Shown in pieces: positions 51,898-60,076 of a DNA stretch of 64,000 nt. The stretch lies in NCBI GenBank assembly GCA_900318245.1, contig ONJT01000002.1:112875-176874 (forward strand), given 5' to 3'. Numbering within the stretch: the stretch's first letter is position 1; the number at the start of each line of letters is the position of its first letter. The translations under genes were made by a program, and so were the position numbers. The notes under the pieces were generated by a model. That model saw nothing but the letters and a program-made list of their open reading frames with translations. It did no database searches and was not told where the DNA came from. Source of the stretch: an uncultured Bacteroidales bacterium. GTDB taxonomy: Bacteria > Bacteroidota > Bacteroidia > Bacteroidales > Paludibacteraceae.

Positions 51898-53035
51898 CAT
51901 ATCGGGTAAAGTGGACAAGTACGATCGGGCGCTCTATGAGAGTGTCAAAGCATCGTTACAGGCAGAAGATCAGTTGGTCTTCGCTTGCCCCACCTATAGC
52001 ATCCAGACGCAACTACCACCGCTCTCGCTGTGCAACCTCATTCCTAAGAAGCACAAACATAGCAAGCACCTGTGGAAACGAATGTTGAAGGTGGTAGAAG
52101 GTATCATCAATTACGGTAAGGTGGCCCGATATATCCGGCGGGAACAGATAGACGTAATGCATCTACAGTGGTTGCCTTTTATGGAAATATGCAGTCTGGA
52201 GAAGCACTGGCTTAAGTGGGTGCGTCGGAAGAACCCGCGCCTGAAGATTCTCTTGACCGTGCATAATATATACCCGCATAACTGTTCGGCGGCCGGGAAA
52301 GAGAAATACAGGCAGCGTATAGTAGCGATCCTTCCACTCATAGACTGCATCATCACCCACACACAGGACACCGCTCGTTCGATAAGTAAAGTCTTTGGCA
52401 TACCGGCAGCACACGTAGCCGTTGTACATCATGGTATCTTCACGCCGCAATCCGTACCGGCGGAGAGCCCGAAGCATTCGGGTACGCGCCTCCTACTCTT
52501 CGGTCAACAATCGCACTACAAAGGTACCGACCTGCTCATTCATGCGAGCGAGTTGCTCCCCGAGGAGGTTCGCCGGCACCTGCACATACGAATCGTCGGA
52601 TACACCGATAGCAAACTGTACAACACCTATTGGCAGCGTGCCGCGGACCAACATATCGAATGGCGAAACCAGTACCTCAGCGACCAGGAACTGTATCAGG
52701 AGATTCAAGCAAGCGACATCCTGATCTTCCCATACCGGGAGATTTCGCAGAGCGGCGCCTTGTTATTAGGTTTGTATTTTGAGAAACCGGTTATTGCCTC
52801 CTGTTTGCCGACGTTTATCGAGACCTTAGGAGACACCTACCCTAAACAGTTATTGTTCCAGAACGGCGATGCACAGGACTTAGCCGACACCATCACTTGG
52901 TGCGTAGGCCACTCCAAAGAGACGAAAGACCTACCGGCTATCCTGCATCATATCGTGGAGCAGAACAGTTGGGAAAGCGCTGCCCGCAAAACCATACAAT
53001 TATACCACACCTTCAAGACCAACCACGCAGAATAA
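51878..53035 (+). CDS. Glycosyltransferase family 4
   Basis: A 385-residue GT-B protein: an MRILAVDISGKVDKYDRAL start, DVMHLQWLPFMEI, LLTVHNIYPHNCS, and a GT4 C-terminal domain (RLLLFGQQSHYKGTDLLIHASELL, HIRIVGYTDSKLY, EIQASDILIFPYREISQSGALLLGLYF). It belongs to the polysaccharide operon, overlapping the previous gene by 20 bp and the acetyltransferase start by one base (TAATG). Sugar specificity unknown. Confidence 0.88.
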   Translation: MRILAVDISGKVDKYDRALYESVKASLQAEDQLVFACPTYSIQTQLPPLSLCNLIPKKHKHSKHLWKRMLKVVEGIINYGKVARYIRREQIDVMHLQWLPFMEICSLEKHWLKWVRRKNPRLKILLTVHNIYPHNCSAAGKEKYRQRIVAILPLIDCIITHTQDTARSISKVFGIPAAHVAVVHHGIFTPQSVPAESPKHSGTRLLLFGQQSHYKGTDLLIHASELLPEEVRRHLHIRIVGYTDSKLYNTYWQRAADQHIEWRNQYLSDQELYQEIQASDILIFPYREISQSGALLLGLYFEKPVIASCLPTFIETLGDTYPKQLLFQNGDAQDLADTITWCVGHSKETKDLPAILHHIVEQNSWESAARKTIQLYHTFKTNHAE

Positions 53036-53616
53036 TGATCACCTATCGACTCGCCACATTAGCGGACATCCCGTCCATCGCGAAAGTGCATCTTATGTGC
53101 TTTCCGGATTCGATGTGGGCATTCTTGGGCGAAGCGCTGATACGTGCTTTCTACAGCGAGTACGTCCAAGAGCAGAATATCTTCGTGGTAGCGGAAGAGG
53201 ACCACTCGCTCATCGGTTTCTGTATGGGCTACGAACGGCCGACGAAAGCGCGCGAGCGGTTTATGCAGAAGAACAAAAAAGCACTCATCCGACGGGTACT
53301 GATCGGCCTTTTGAGTTGTAACAAACTCGTGTACTCAAAATGCCTGGATAACTTCCTGCCGAAAAGCAAAGGCTATGAAGCGACGCAAAAAGGCGACCTG
53401 CTATCTATCTGCGTCTTGCCTGATTTCCGCGGGAAAGGTATTGCCGATGCGTTGGTGCAGCATTTTGAAGAGCTCTTGAGAAACAGAAATATCACGGCAT
53501 ACACATTAAGTGTCTATACCGATAATATCCGGGCGATTTCGTTCTACAAGCGTCAGGGACTGGAGCCGGTTTTTGAAGGAAAGAACGAAATCACCATGGC
53601 AAAGCAAATGAAATGA
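53035..53616 (+). CDS. GNAT-family N-acetyltransferase
   Basis: Start ATG 53035 (MITYRLATLADIPSIAKVHL). The 193-residue protein has the acetyl-CoA loop in SICVLPDFRGKGIADALVQHFEELL (R-x-x-G-x-G/A as RGKGIA) and the C-terminal YTDNIRAISFYKRQGLEPV. Placed among glycosyltransferases, it probably acetylates an amino sugar made by the downstream aminotransferase. ATGA overlap with the next gene. Confidence 0.88.
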   Translation: MITYRLATLADIPSIAKVHLMCFPDSMWAFLGEALIRAFYSEYVQEQNIFVVAEEDHSLIGFCMGYERPTKARERFMQKNKKALIRRVLIGLLSCNKLVYSKCLDNFLPKSKGYEATQKGDLLSICVLPDFRGKGIADALVQHFEELLRNRNITAYTLSVYTDNIRAISFYKRQGLEPVFEGKNEITMAKQMK

Positions 53617-54383
53617 TGGAACTGGTTAGCGTCATAATGCCCACATACAACTGCGGTCGGTTTATCGCCGAGTCTATTCGCAGTGTGCTTGCCCAGACCT
53701 ACACCAACTGGGAACTCATCATCGTGGACGACTGCTCGACCGATAACACCGCCGAGCTAATCGGCTCGTTTGCAGACAAGCGCATTCATTATATGCGCAA
53801 TGAGCATAATTCCGGCGCGGCGCTAACGCGTAACAAAGCGCTGCGGGAAGCCCAAGGACGTTACATCGCTTTCCTCGATGCCGATGACGTATGGGCGCCG
53901 GAGAAACTAACCAGACAGATCGCGTTCATGGAGCAGCACGGCTATGCCTTCACCTACCACGAGTACACGGAGATAGATGAAGACTCCAAGCCCCTGCAAA
54001 TCTACGTGAGCGGAAAGAAGCATGTGCGGCCGTTCGATATGTATTGCTGCTGCTGGCCGGGCTGCCTGAGTGTGGTGTACGATGCGCAGGTCGTCGGTCG
54101 CATTCAGATACCGGACATCCGGAAGAACAACGACTCGGCGATGTGGCTGCAAGCGATTCGGAAAGCGGACTGTTACCTGCTACCGGAGTGCTTGGCGCAA
54201 TACCGGCGCCGGACAGGTTCTATCACACCCACCGGCGTATGGAAGAAGATCGGCTGGCACTATATCCTCTTCCGTCAGGGCGCGCAGATGAATCCAATCG
54301 CCGCAGCCTTTTGGATGGGCATGAATATTATTGGAAACAGTTATAAGAAAATACGATATGTCAAGCGAATTAAAACGATTTAA
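53613..54383 (+). CDS. Glycosyltransferase family 2
   Basis: A 256-residue GT-A protein with VSVIMPTYNCGRFIAESIRSV, WELIIVDDCSTDNTAELI, and the DxD site in AFLDADDVWAPEKL, followed by an acceptor-binding half (DNDSAMWLQAIRKADCYLLP in outline). Two adjacent ATGs (53613 and 53616) are possible starts. It overlaps the aminotransferase gene by 26 bp. Specificity unknown. Confidence 0.9.
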   Translation: MMELVSVIMPTYNCGRFIAESIRSVLAQTYTNWELIIVDDCSTDNTAELIGSFADKRIHYMRNEHNSGAALTRNKALREAQGRYIAFLDADDVWAPEKLTRQIAFMEQHGYAFTYHEYTEIDEDSKPLQIYVSGKKHVRPFDMYCCCWPGCLSVVYDAQVVGRIQIPDIRKNNDSAMWLQAIRKADCYLLPECLAQYRRRTGSITPTGVWKKIGWHYILFRQGAQMNPIAAAFWMGMNIIGNSYKKIRYVKRIKTI

Positions 54384-55578
54384 TATCCCCTTCTCGCCGC
54401 CGGACATGACGGAGGCGGAAGTGAATGAAGTACGCGACGCCATCTTGTCCGGCTGGATCACCACCGGCCCGCGCACCAAAGAGCTGGAGCGGCAAATAGC
54501 GAGTTATGTAGGCACCGCCCGTGCGGCGTGTCTCAACTCAGCGACGGCCTGTCTCGAACTGGCGCTGCGTCTGTTGGGCATCGGCGATGGGGACGAAGTC
54601 ATCGTGCCGGCTTACACCTACACGGCCTCCGCATCGGTGGTGTACCACGTAGGCGCAAAGATGGTGTTTGTTGATGTGCAGAAAGACTGTCTCGAGATGG
54701 ACTATCAAGCCGTCGAAGCAGCTATCACCGAGCGCACGAAGGCCATCATCCCTGTGGACTTAGCCGGTATACCTTGCGACTATGACCAACTCTTCGCGCT
54801 CGTCGCGCGCAAGCGTGCACTCTTCCGCCCCGCGAGCGATATCCAGCGCGCCCTCGGACGCATCGCCATCTGCGCCGACGCGGCGCATGCCTTCGGGGCT
54901 TCACGGCACGGTAAGATGGTAGGCGCCATCGCGGACTTCACGTCCTTCTCCTTCCACGCAGTGAAGAACTTCACCACAGCCGAAGGCGGTGCCCTCACCT
55001 GGCGCACCATCGAAGGTATCGACGACGAAGCGCTCTATCATCAGATACAACTCTTCTCGCTGCACGGGCAGTCGAAAGATGCGCTGGCCAAGACCCAACT
55101 CGGCGCATGGGAGTACGACATCGTCGGTCCGTGGTATAAATGCAACATGACGGATATCATGGCGGCGCTGGGACTTGTACAGATGAAGCGCTACCCTGCC
55201 CTCTTGGCTCGTCGCCGCGAGATCATCGCGCGGTATGACGCCGCCTTCAAGCCCCTCGGCGTAGAGGTGCTGAATCACTATACCGACGACTACCTCTCGT
55301 CCGGTCACCTCTATCTCACGCGCATACCCGGAGCGAGCCTCGAAGAGCGCCAGGCCATCATCGTCAAAATGGCGGAACGCGGTATCGCCACCAACGTGCA
55401 CTATAAGCCCCTGCCGATGATGACGGCGTACAAGAAAATGGGCTTTGACATCAAGGACTTCCCGAACGCCTACGCGCATTTTGTCAATGAGATCACCCTC
55501 CCGCTGCATACGCGCCTGACGGACGAAGAGATAGATTATATCATCGAACAATATACCGACATCCTGACACATAGATGA
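54358..55578 (+). CDS. DegT/DnrJ/EryC1 sugar aminotransferase
   Basis: Start ATG 54358 (MSSELKRFNIPFSPPDMTEA). The 406-residue PLP enzyme has SATACLELALRLLGIGDGDEV, the pyridine-contacting Asp in ICADAAHAFGA, and Schiff-base Lys K203 in FHAVKNFTTAEGGA. The C-terminal NVHYKPLPMMTAYK is typical for transaminases of UDP-4-keto sugars. With the GNAT enzyme it would give an N-acetylated amino sugar of the diNAcBac type. An insertion at about 150-165 (RKRALFRPASDIQRALGR) is slightly long for the family. Confidence 0.92.
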   Translation: MSSELKRFNIPFSPPDMTEAEVNEVRDAILSGWITTGPRTKELERQIASYVGTARAACLNSATACLELALRLLGIGDGDEVIVPAYTYTASASVVYHVGAKMVFVDVQKDCLEMDYQAVEAAITERTKAIIPVDLAGIPCDYDQLFALVARKRALFRPASDIQRALGRIAICADAAHAFGASRHGKMVGAIADFTSFSFHAVKNFTTAEGGALTWRTIEGIDDEALYHQIQLFSLHGQSKDALAKTQLGAWEYDIVGPWYKCNMTDIMAALGLVQMKRYPALLARRREIIARYDAAFKPLGVEVLNHYTDDYLSSGHLYLTRIPGASLEERQAIIVKMAERGIATNVHYKPLPMMTAYKKMGFDIKDFPNAYAHFVNEITLPLHTRLTDEEIDYIIEQYTDILTHR

Positions 55579-56162
55579 CCCGCTTGTGCGACATAGTATT
55601 CAGCTTTTTCGGACTGCTTTTCCTCAGCCCGCTCTTGCTCATCGTCGCGCTGTGGATCGTGCTCGATGACCCGGGACCGGTGTTCTACCGCCAGCAGCGT
55701 GTAGGGCGTCACAACCTGGACTTCGGGCTGCTTAAGTTCCGCTCTATGCGTGTCGGGGCAGACAAGATGAGTCTTATCACCATCGGCGACCGCGACCCGC
55801 GCATCACGCGCGCCGGCTATTATATCCGTAAGTTCAAACTCGACGAACTGCCGCAGTTATGGAACGTACTCATTGGCGACATGTCGCTCGTCGGCCCGCG
55901 GCCGGAAGTGCGCCGCTACGTGGACCTCTATACCGAAGAGCAGCGCCAAGTGCTGTCCGTTCGACCGGGCATCACCGACTATGCCTCTATCGAGTATATC
56001 GACGAGAACAAACTCCTGGCGCAAGCCGCGGATCCGGACAAGACCTATATAGACGAGATCATGCCGGCGAAGATAGCGCTCAACAGGCGGTATATCAACA
56101 ACCCCACACTGGGTCAATACTTTAAAATCATTTTTCTTACGATAGCTAAAATCATACGATAA
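55575..56162 (+). CDS. Initiating sugar-phosphate transferase (small PglC-type)
   Basis: A 195-residue monotopic phosphoglycosyl transferase: N-terminal re-entrant hydrophobic segment (VFSFFGLLFLSPLLLIVALW), the DPGPVFYRQQRVGR motif, LLKFRSM, and the catalytic Asp-Glu pair in KFKLDELPQLWNVL, then DMSLVGPRPE. The minimal length equals PglC rather than WbaP. It attaches the first sugar phosphate to undecaprenyl phosphate. Adjacent transaminase and acetyltransferase suggest diNAcBac-like donor sugar, which is inference. Confidence 0.92.
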   Translation: MTRLCDIVFSFFGLLFLSPLLLIVALWIVLDDPGPVFYRQQRVGRHNLDFGLLKFRSMRVGADKMSLITIGDRDPRITRAGYYIRKFKLDELPQLWNVLIGDMSLVGPRPEVRRYVDLYTEEQRQVLSVRPGITDYASIEYIDENKLLAQAADPDKTYIDEIMPAKIALNRRYINNPTLGQYFKIIFLTIAKIIR

Positions 56163-56167
56163 ATAAC

Positions 56168-57118
56168 ATGGCATTTTTCGGATTATTCAACAGAGAGAAA
56201 AAAGAGACACTCGACAAAGGGCTGGAGAAATCCAAAGAGTCGGTGCTCAGTAAGATCGGTCGCGCGATAGCCGGTAAGTCCACCATCGACGATGATGTGC
56301 TGGATAACTTGGAAGAGGCGCTCATCACCTCGGACGTAGGTGTTGAGACGACTCTGCGCATCATCGAGCGCGTGCAGGAGCGCGTCAAGCGCGACAAGTA
56401 TGTCGGCACGGACGAACTACGGCACCTGCTGGTGGACGAGATAGCGTCCCTGCTGCAAGAGAACAATGTCGAGGACGTACTCGACTTCTCCGCGCCGCTG
56501 CCCGCCAAACCCTACGTGGTGATGGTCGTCGGTGTCAACGGCGTAGGTAAGACCACCACCATCGGTAAGTTAGCCTACCAATACAAGCAGGCCGGCAAGA
56601 AAGTGTACCTCGGCGCAGCCGACACCTTCCGCGCCGCTGCCGTAGAGCAACTCTGTATATGGGGCGAACGCGTCGGCGTACCCGTCATCAAGCAGCAGCA
56701 AGGCTCCGACCCCGCGTCCGTAGCTTACGACACCCTCCAGTCCGCCAAAGCCAATGATGCGGACGTCGTACTCATCGACACCGCCGGTCGACTGCATAAC
56801 AAAATCAACCTCATGAACGAACTCACGAAGATCAAGAACGTGATGCAGAAAGTGGTGCCTGATGCACCGCACGACGTGATGCTCGTCCTCGACGGTTCGA
56901 CAGGCCAGAACGCTTTCGAGCAGGCGCGCCAGTTCACGGCTGCCACCCAAGTCACCTCGCTCGCCATCACCAAACTCGACGGCACAGCCAAAGGCGGCGT
57001 GGTCATCGGCATCAGCGACCAGTTCAAGATTCCTGTGCGCTATATCGGCCTGGGCGAGAAGATGACAGACCTCCAAACCTTCAACCGCATAGAATTTGTT
57101 AAATCACTAATACTCTAA
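56168..57118 (+). CDS. ftsY: Signal recognition particle receptor FtsY
   Basis: A 316-residue SRP-GTPase without the long acidic A domain found in E. coli. The N-terminal helix MAFFGLFNREKKETLDKGLE is followed by the NG domain: GVNGVGKTTTIGKLA (G1), DTFRAAAVEQL, DTAGRLHN (G3), TKLDGTAKGG (G4) and the closing FIGLGE-like YIGLGEKMTDL. It docks ribosomes to the translocon. It lies 5 bp downstream of the sugar transferase, so it shares the operon's read-through. Confidence 0.95.
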   Translation: MAFFGLFNREKKETLDKGLEKSKESVLSKIGRAIAGKSTIDDDVLDNLEEALITSDVGVETTLRIIERVQERVKRDKYVGTDELRHLLVDEIASLLQENNVEDVLDFSAPLPAKPYVVMVVGVNGVGKTTTIGKLAYQYKQAGKKVYLGAADTFRAAAVEQLCIWGERVGVPVIKQQQGSDPASVAYDTLQSAKANDADVVLIDTAGRLHNKINLMNELTKIKNVMQKVVPDAPHDVMLVLDGSTGQNAFEQARQFTAATQVTSLAITKLDGTAKGGVVIGISDQFKIPVRYIGLGEKMTDLQTFNRIEFVKSLIL

Positions 57119-57122
57119 TCTT

Positions 57123-58547
57123 ATGGAAACATCCTGCATTACCCCGAAAGGAACTGAACTCCATCGAGTAGAATCCGACTTGTTAGGCGAACTCGAGGTG
57201 CCTGTTGATGCGTACTATGGTATCCAGACCAAGCGCGGTATCGACAACTACAAAGTGTCTAACCTCAAGATGTCCGACTTCCCGGAGTACATCATCGCTA
57301 TGGGCTATATCAAGCTCGCAGCGGTAGAAGCCAACCACGAATTAGGTATCATCAACGATGAGATCTACGAGGCGATCGCACAGGCATGCCGCGAACTCAT
57401 CGACGGCAAGATGCACGACCAGTTCCCCACCGACATGGTGCAGGGCGGTGCCGGCACGACGGTCAACATGAACGCCAACGAGGTCATCGCCAACCGTGCA
57501 CTCGAACTCATGGGCCACCGGCGTGGTGAATACCAGTACTGCTCGCCCAACGACCACGTCAACTGCGCGCAGAGCACCAACGACGCTTATCCGTCCGCTT
57601 TCCGCTATGCCTTCATCCGCATGAACCGCGGACTCGAGGCGGAGCTCAAGAACCTCATCGCGGCGCTGCGTAAGAAAGGCGACGAGTTCAACGACTCCAT
57701 CAAGATGGGCCGTACCCAGTTGCAGGACGCCGTGCCTATGACCAGCGGCCAGGAGTTCCATGCCTTCGCTAACAACCTCGAAGAGGAGATCGCCAACATC
57801 GAGCGCAACGTCAACCTGCTCTATGAGATCAACATGGGCGGAACGGCTATCGGTACGGGACTCAACGCCGCGGCCGGCTATGCCGAACTGTGCATCAAGA
57901 AGATGCGCGAACTGACGGGCGAACCCTTCCAACTGGCGAGCGACCTCGTAGAGGCTACGCCCGACACCGGCGCGTACGTCAGCTACTCCGCTTCGCTCAA
58001 GCGCCTCGCGGTCAAACTGAGTAAGATGTGTAACGACCTGCGCCTCATGGCTTCCGGTCCGCGCTGCGGGCTGCACGAGATCAACCTTCCGCCGATGGCA
58101 CCGGGTAGCTCCATCATGCCGGGTAAGGTCAACCCTGTCATCCCTGAGGTCACCAACCAGGTATGCTTCAAGGTCATCGGTAATGACACCGCTGTCACCT
58201 TCGCTGCCGAAGCAGGCCAACTCCAACTCAACGTCATGGAGCCGATCATCACCGAGTGTATCTTCGAGTCCGTGACTTGGTTGCAGAACGTGATGAAGAT
58301 CCTCCGCGAGAAATGTATCGACGGCATCACCCTCAACCGCGAGCATAACCTCGAGACCGTCAAGCACTCTATCGGTATCGTTACGGCGCTCAACCCCGTC
58401 ATCGGATATAAGGCCGCTACGAAGATCGCCAAAGAGGCTCTCGAGACCGGCAAATCCGTCTATAACCTCGTGCTCGAACAGGGTCTGCTCAGCAAAGAGC
58501 AACTGGATGACCTGCTTGATCCCGCGCACATGCTCGCTGCGCATTAA
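57123..58547 (+). CDS. aspA: Aspartate ammonia-lyase
   Basis: A 474-residue fumarase/aspartase-superfamily protein. Signature GSSIMPGKVNPVIPEV is complete. Substrate-binding TNDAYPSAFR, GRTQLQDAVPMT and GGTAIGTG are those of aspartase. The N-terminal ESDLLGELEVPVDAYYGIQT separates it from fumarase class II. It converts aspartate reversibly into fumarate and ammonia, feeding fumarate respiration, common in Bacteroidota. It follows ftsY by 4 bp and is closed by a terminator. Confidence 0.95.
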   Translation: METSCITPKGTELHRVESDLLGELEVPVDAYYGIQTKRGIDNYKVSNLKMSDFPEYIIAMGYIKLAAVEANHELGIINDEIYEAIAQACRELIDGKMHDQFPTDMVQGGAGTTVNMNANEVIANRALELMGHRRGEYQYCSPNDHVNCAQSTNDAYPSAFRYAFIRMNRGLEAELKNLIAALRKKGDEFNDSIKMGRTQLQDAVPMTSGQEFHAFANNLEEEIANIERNVNLLYEINMGGTAIGTGLNAAAGYAELCIKKMRELTGEPFQLASDLVEATPDTGAYVSYSASLKRLAVKLSKMCNDLRLMASGPRCGLHEINLPPMAPGSSIMPGKVNPVIPEVTNQVCFKVIGNDTAVTFAAEAGQLQLNVMEPIITECIFESVTWLQNVMKILREKCIDGITLNREHNLETVKHSIGIVTALNPVIGYKAATKIAKEALETGKSVYNLVLEQGLLSKEQLDDLLDPAHMLAAH

Positions 58548-58577
58548 CAGGCGCACGCCTGCGCGCGTACGTATAAT

Positions 58578-58612
58578 AAATAAGGTGACCGTTTGGCCAC
58601 CTTATTTGTTTT
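58578..58612. terminator. Bidirectional terminator
   Basis: AAATAAGGTG (58578-58587) pairs with CACCTTATTT (58598-58607) with inner ACC-GTTT-GGC, then a T-rich tail. It ends aspA and lies opposite the convergent 58624 gene. Confidence 0.85.
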
Positions 58613-58623
58613 CTTCTCAGCTC

Positions 58624-59985
58624 TTATCGACGAGTACCTGCACTTCCGCCACCGGAGCGTCCACCGCCGCCTCCGGAGAAGCCTCCGCTCGAGCGACTGC
58701 CTCCACCGCCGGAATAACCTCCGCTGGATCGGCTTCCGCCGGAATAACCGCCGCTGGAACGACTTCCGCCGTAACTGCTGCTACTGCTCGAACGACTCGG
58801 ACTCGAGTAACTGCCGCCGGAGCGACTGCTCGAACTGCCGGAGTACGTGCGTGCGCCGGAGCTACTGCCGGCACTACGACTTGTGCTGTAGGTCGAGCCT
58901 GCCGAACGACTGCTGCTTGCCGAGCGAGTGCTGTACGAACTCGAACGGCCTGTGCTGCGGGTACTATACGAACCCGAACTCGTGCGGTTGCCGGTACTCC
59001 GCGAACTTGCTTCGCTGCGACTACCGGTGCTGGCGCTTGCGCTGCGGGTGCTGTACGAACCCGAACTGCGGGTCGTGGCACTTCCGCCGGTGGTGCGAGT
59101 GCCGGCCGTGCGGCCTTCTGCACTGCGCGTAGCTGCGGTGTTACGGCTGCCGTAGGTGCGGCTGTCGGATGCCGTGCGGTCGAACGAACCGGTACCGCGG
59201 GTTGTTGCCGAACCCGATGCCGTGCGCGTTCCTCCTACGCTACCGCTGCTGCGACGGATATCACCGGCGTTACGCATACCTGCGTTGCGATCCGAGAACG
59301 AACGGTCGGGATGTGCGGCAGCGTAGTCTCTACGCGATACATCGCGGTGTAAATCCCGATAGCCGTGGCGAACAGCTTGTGCGCGACGGAAAGAGCAGCA
59401 GGGGTGGTGATGATGCCATGCGTAGCAGTGATGCCAGTACCAGTCGTGCGCCCAGCAGTCATGTACGTACCACCATCCGGGCCAGTATCCCCAGTACCAA
59501 GGGCTATGCCATGCGTACCATGCGTCGCACCAGAACCAGTCGTATATTATCGGACGGTAAACGAATACCGGTTCGATGATGTAGGCCTCGCCGTAAACGT
59601 ATTCATCGCCTACTATCTGAACGCTTACCTGGTCTTTCTCGTCTTTCTCAACGTAGATAGACGCAACGTCCTGATAGATATCTTTCGCCAGAACAGCTTG
59701 CAAAACGATCAGTCGCTTGTTGCCCTCGCCCGTCTCTATAACGCGCAGATAGTCTACTTGACCGTCCCCATTCAGGTCGAGGTTGCAGAATGCGCTATCC
59801 GGGTTGTTGAGCATCGTCTCGAACTCTTCCAGGTTCTTAGCCTCTGCAAAAAGCTTAGCTACAACCTTCAAGTCCAGGCCTTCGGAGATGTCCGAACTGT
59901 TGGCAGAAACCGTTACGGTCTGTTCAGCCCATGAAGCCATGCATAGCAGCATCAGCGTCATCAAAAGTGTAGTTAATCGTCTCAT
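58624..59985 (-). CDS. Secreted protein with Trp/His/Tyr-rich middle and Ser/Gly/Arg repeat tail
   Basis: A 453-residue secreted protein: signal peptide MRRLTTLLMTLMLLCMASWA, then a folded N-terminal part (about 30-135) with an EF-hand-like calcium loop DLNGDGQVDYL. A striking region (about 150-200) of WYAWHSPWYWGYWPGWWYV and WHHCYAWHHHHPCC type follows, then over 230 residues of low-complexity Arg/Ser/Thr/Gly, ending in GGYSGGSRSSGG-like repeats. Similar proteins are seen in Bacteroidota but no function is known. The tail is repeat-encoded (TCCGCCGGAACGACT-like units). Metal or envelope-polymer binding would be inference. Confidence 0.78.
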   Translation of the reverse strand: MRRLTTLLMTLMLLCMASWAEQTVTVSANSSDISEGLDLKVVAKLFAEAKNLEEFETMLNNPDSAFCNLDLNGDGQVDYLRVIETGEGNKRLIVLQAVLAKDIYQDVASIYVEKDEKDQVSVQIVGDEYVYGEAYIIEPVFVYRPIIYDWFWCDAWYAWHSPWYWGYWPGWWYVHDCWAHDWYWHHCYAWHHHHPCCSFRRAQAVRHGYRDLHRDVSRRDYAAAHPDRSFSDRNAGMRNAGDIRRSSGSVGGTRTASGSATTRGTGSFDRTASDSRTYGSRNTAATRSAEGRTAGTRTTGGSATTRSSGSYSTRSASASTGSRSEASSRSTGNRTSSGSYSTRSTGRSSSYSTRSASSSRSAGSTYSTSRSAGSSSGARTYSGSSSSRSGGSYSSPSRSSSSSSYGGSRSSGGYSGGSRSSGGYSGGGGSRSSGGFSGGGGGRSGGGSAGTRR

Positions 59986-60006
59986 AATCGTAATTATTTA
60001 ATGGTT

Positions 60007-60050
60007 CCTCGGTATCCCGATATATCGGTATATCGGTATCCCGATACTTT
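60007..60050. repeat. TCGGTATaCCGATA simple repeat in an intergenic gap
   Basis: CGGTATCCCGATA, TCGGTATATCGG and a further CGGTATCCCGATA lie in tandem, upstream of the 58624 gene and downstream of ribBA. Similar DNA lies at 38489-38517 after trpS. Confidence 0.6.
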
Positions 60051-60076
60051 AGTCTTTCAAATATCGTGCCAAACTC

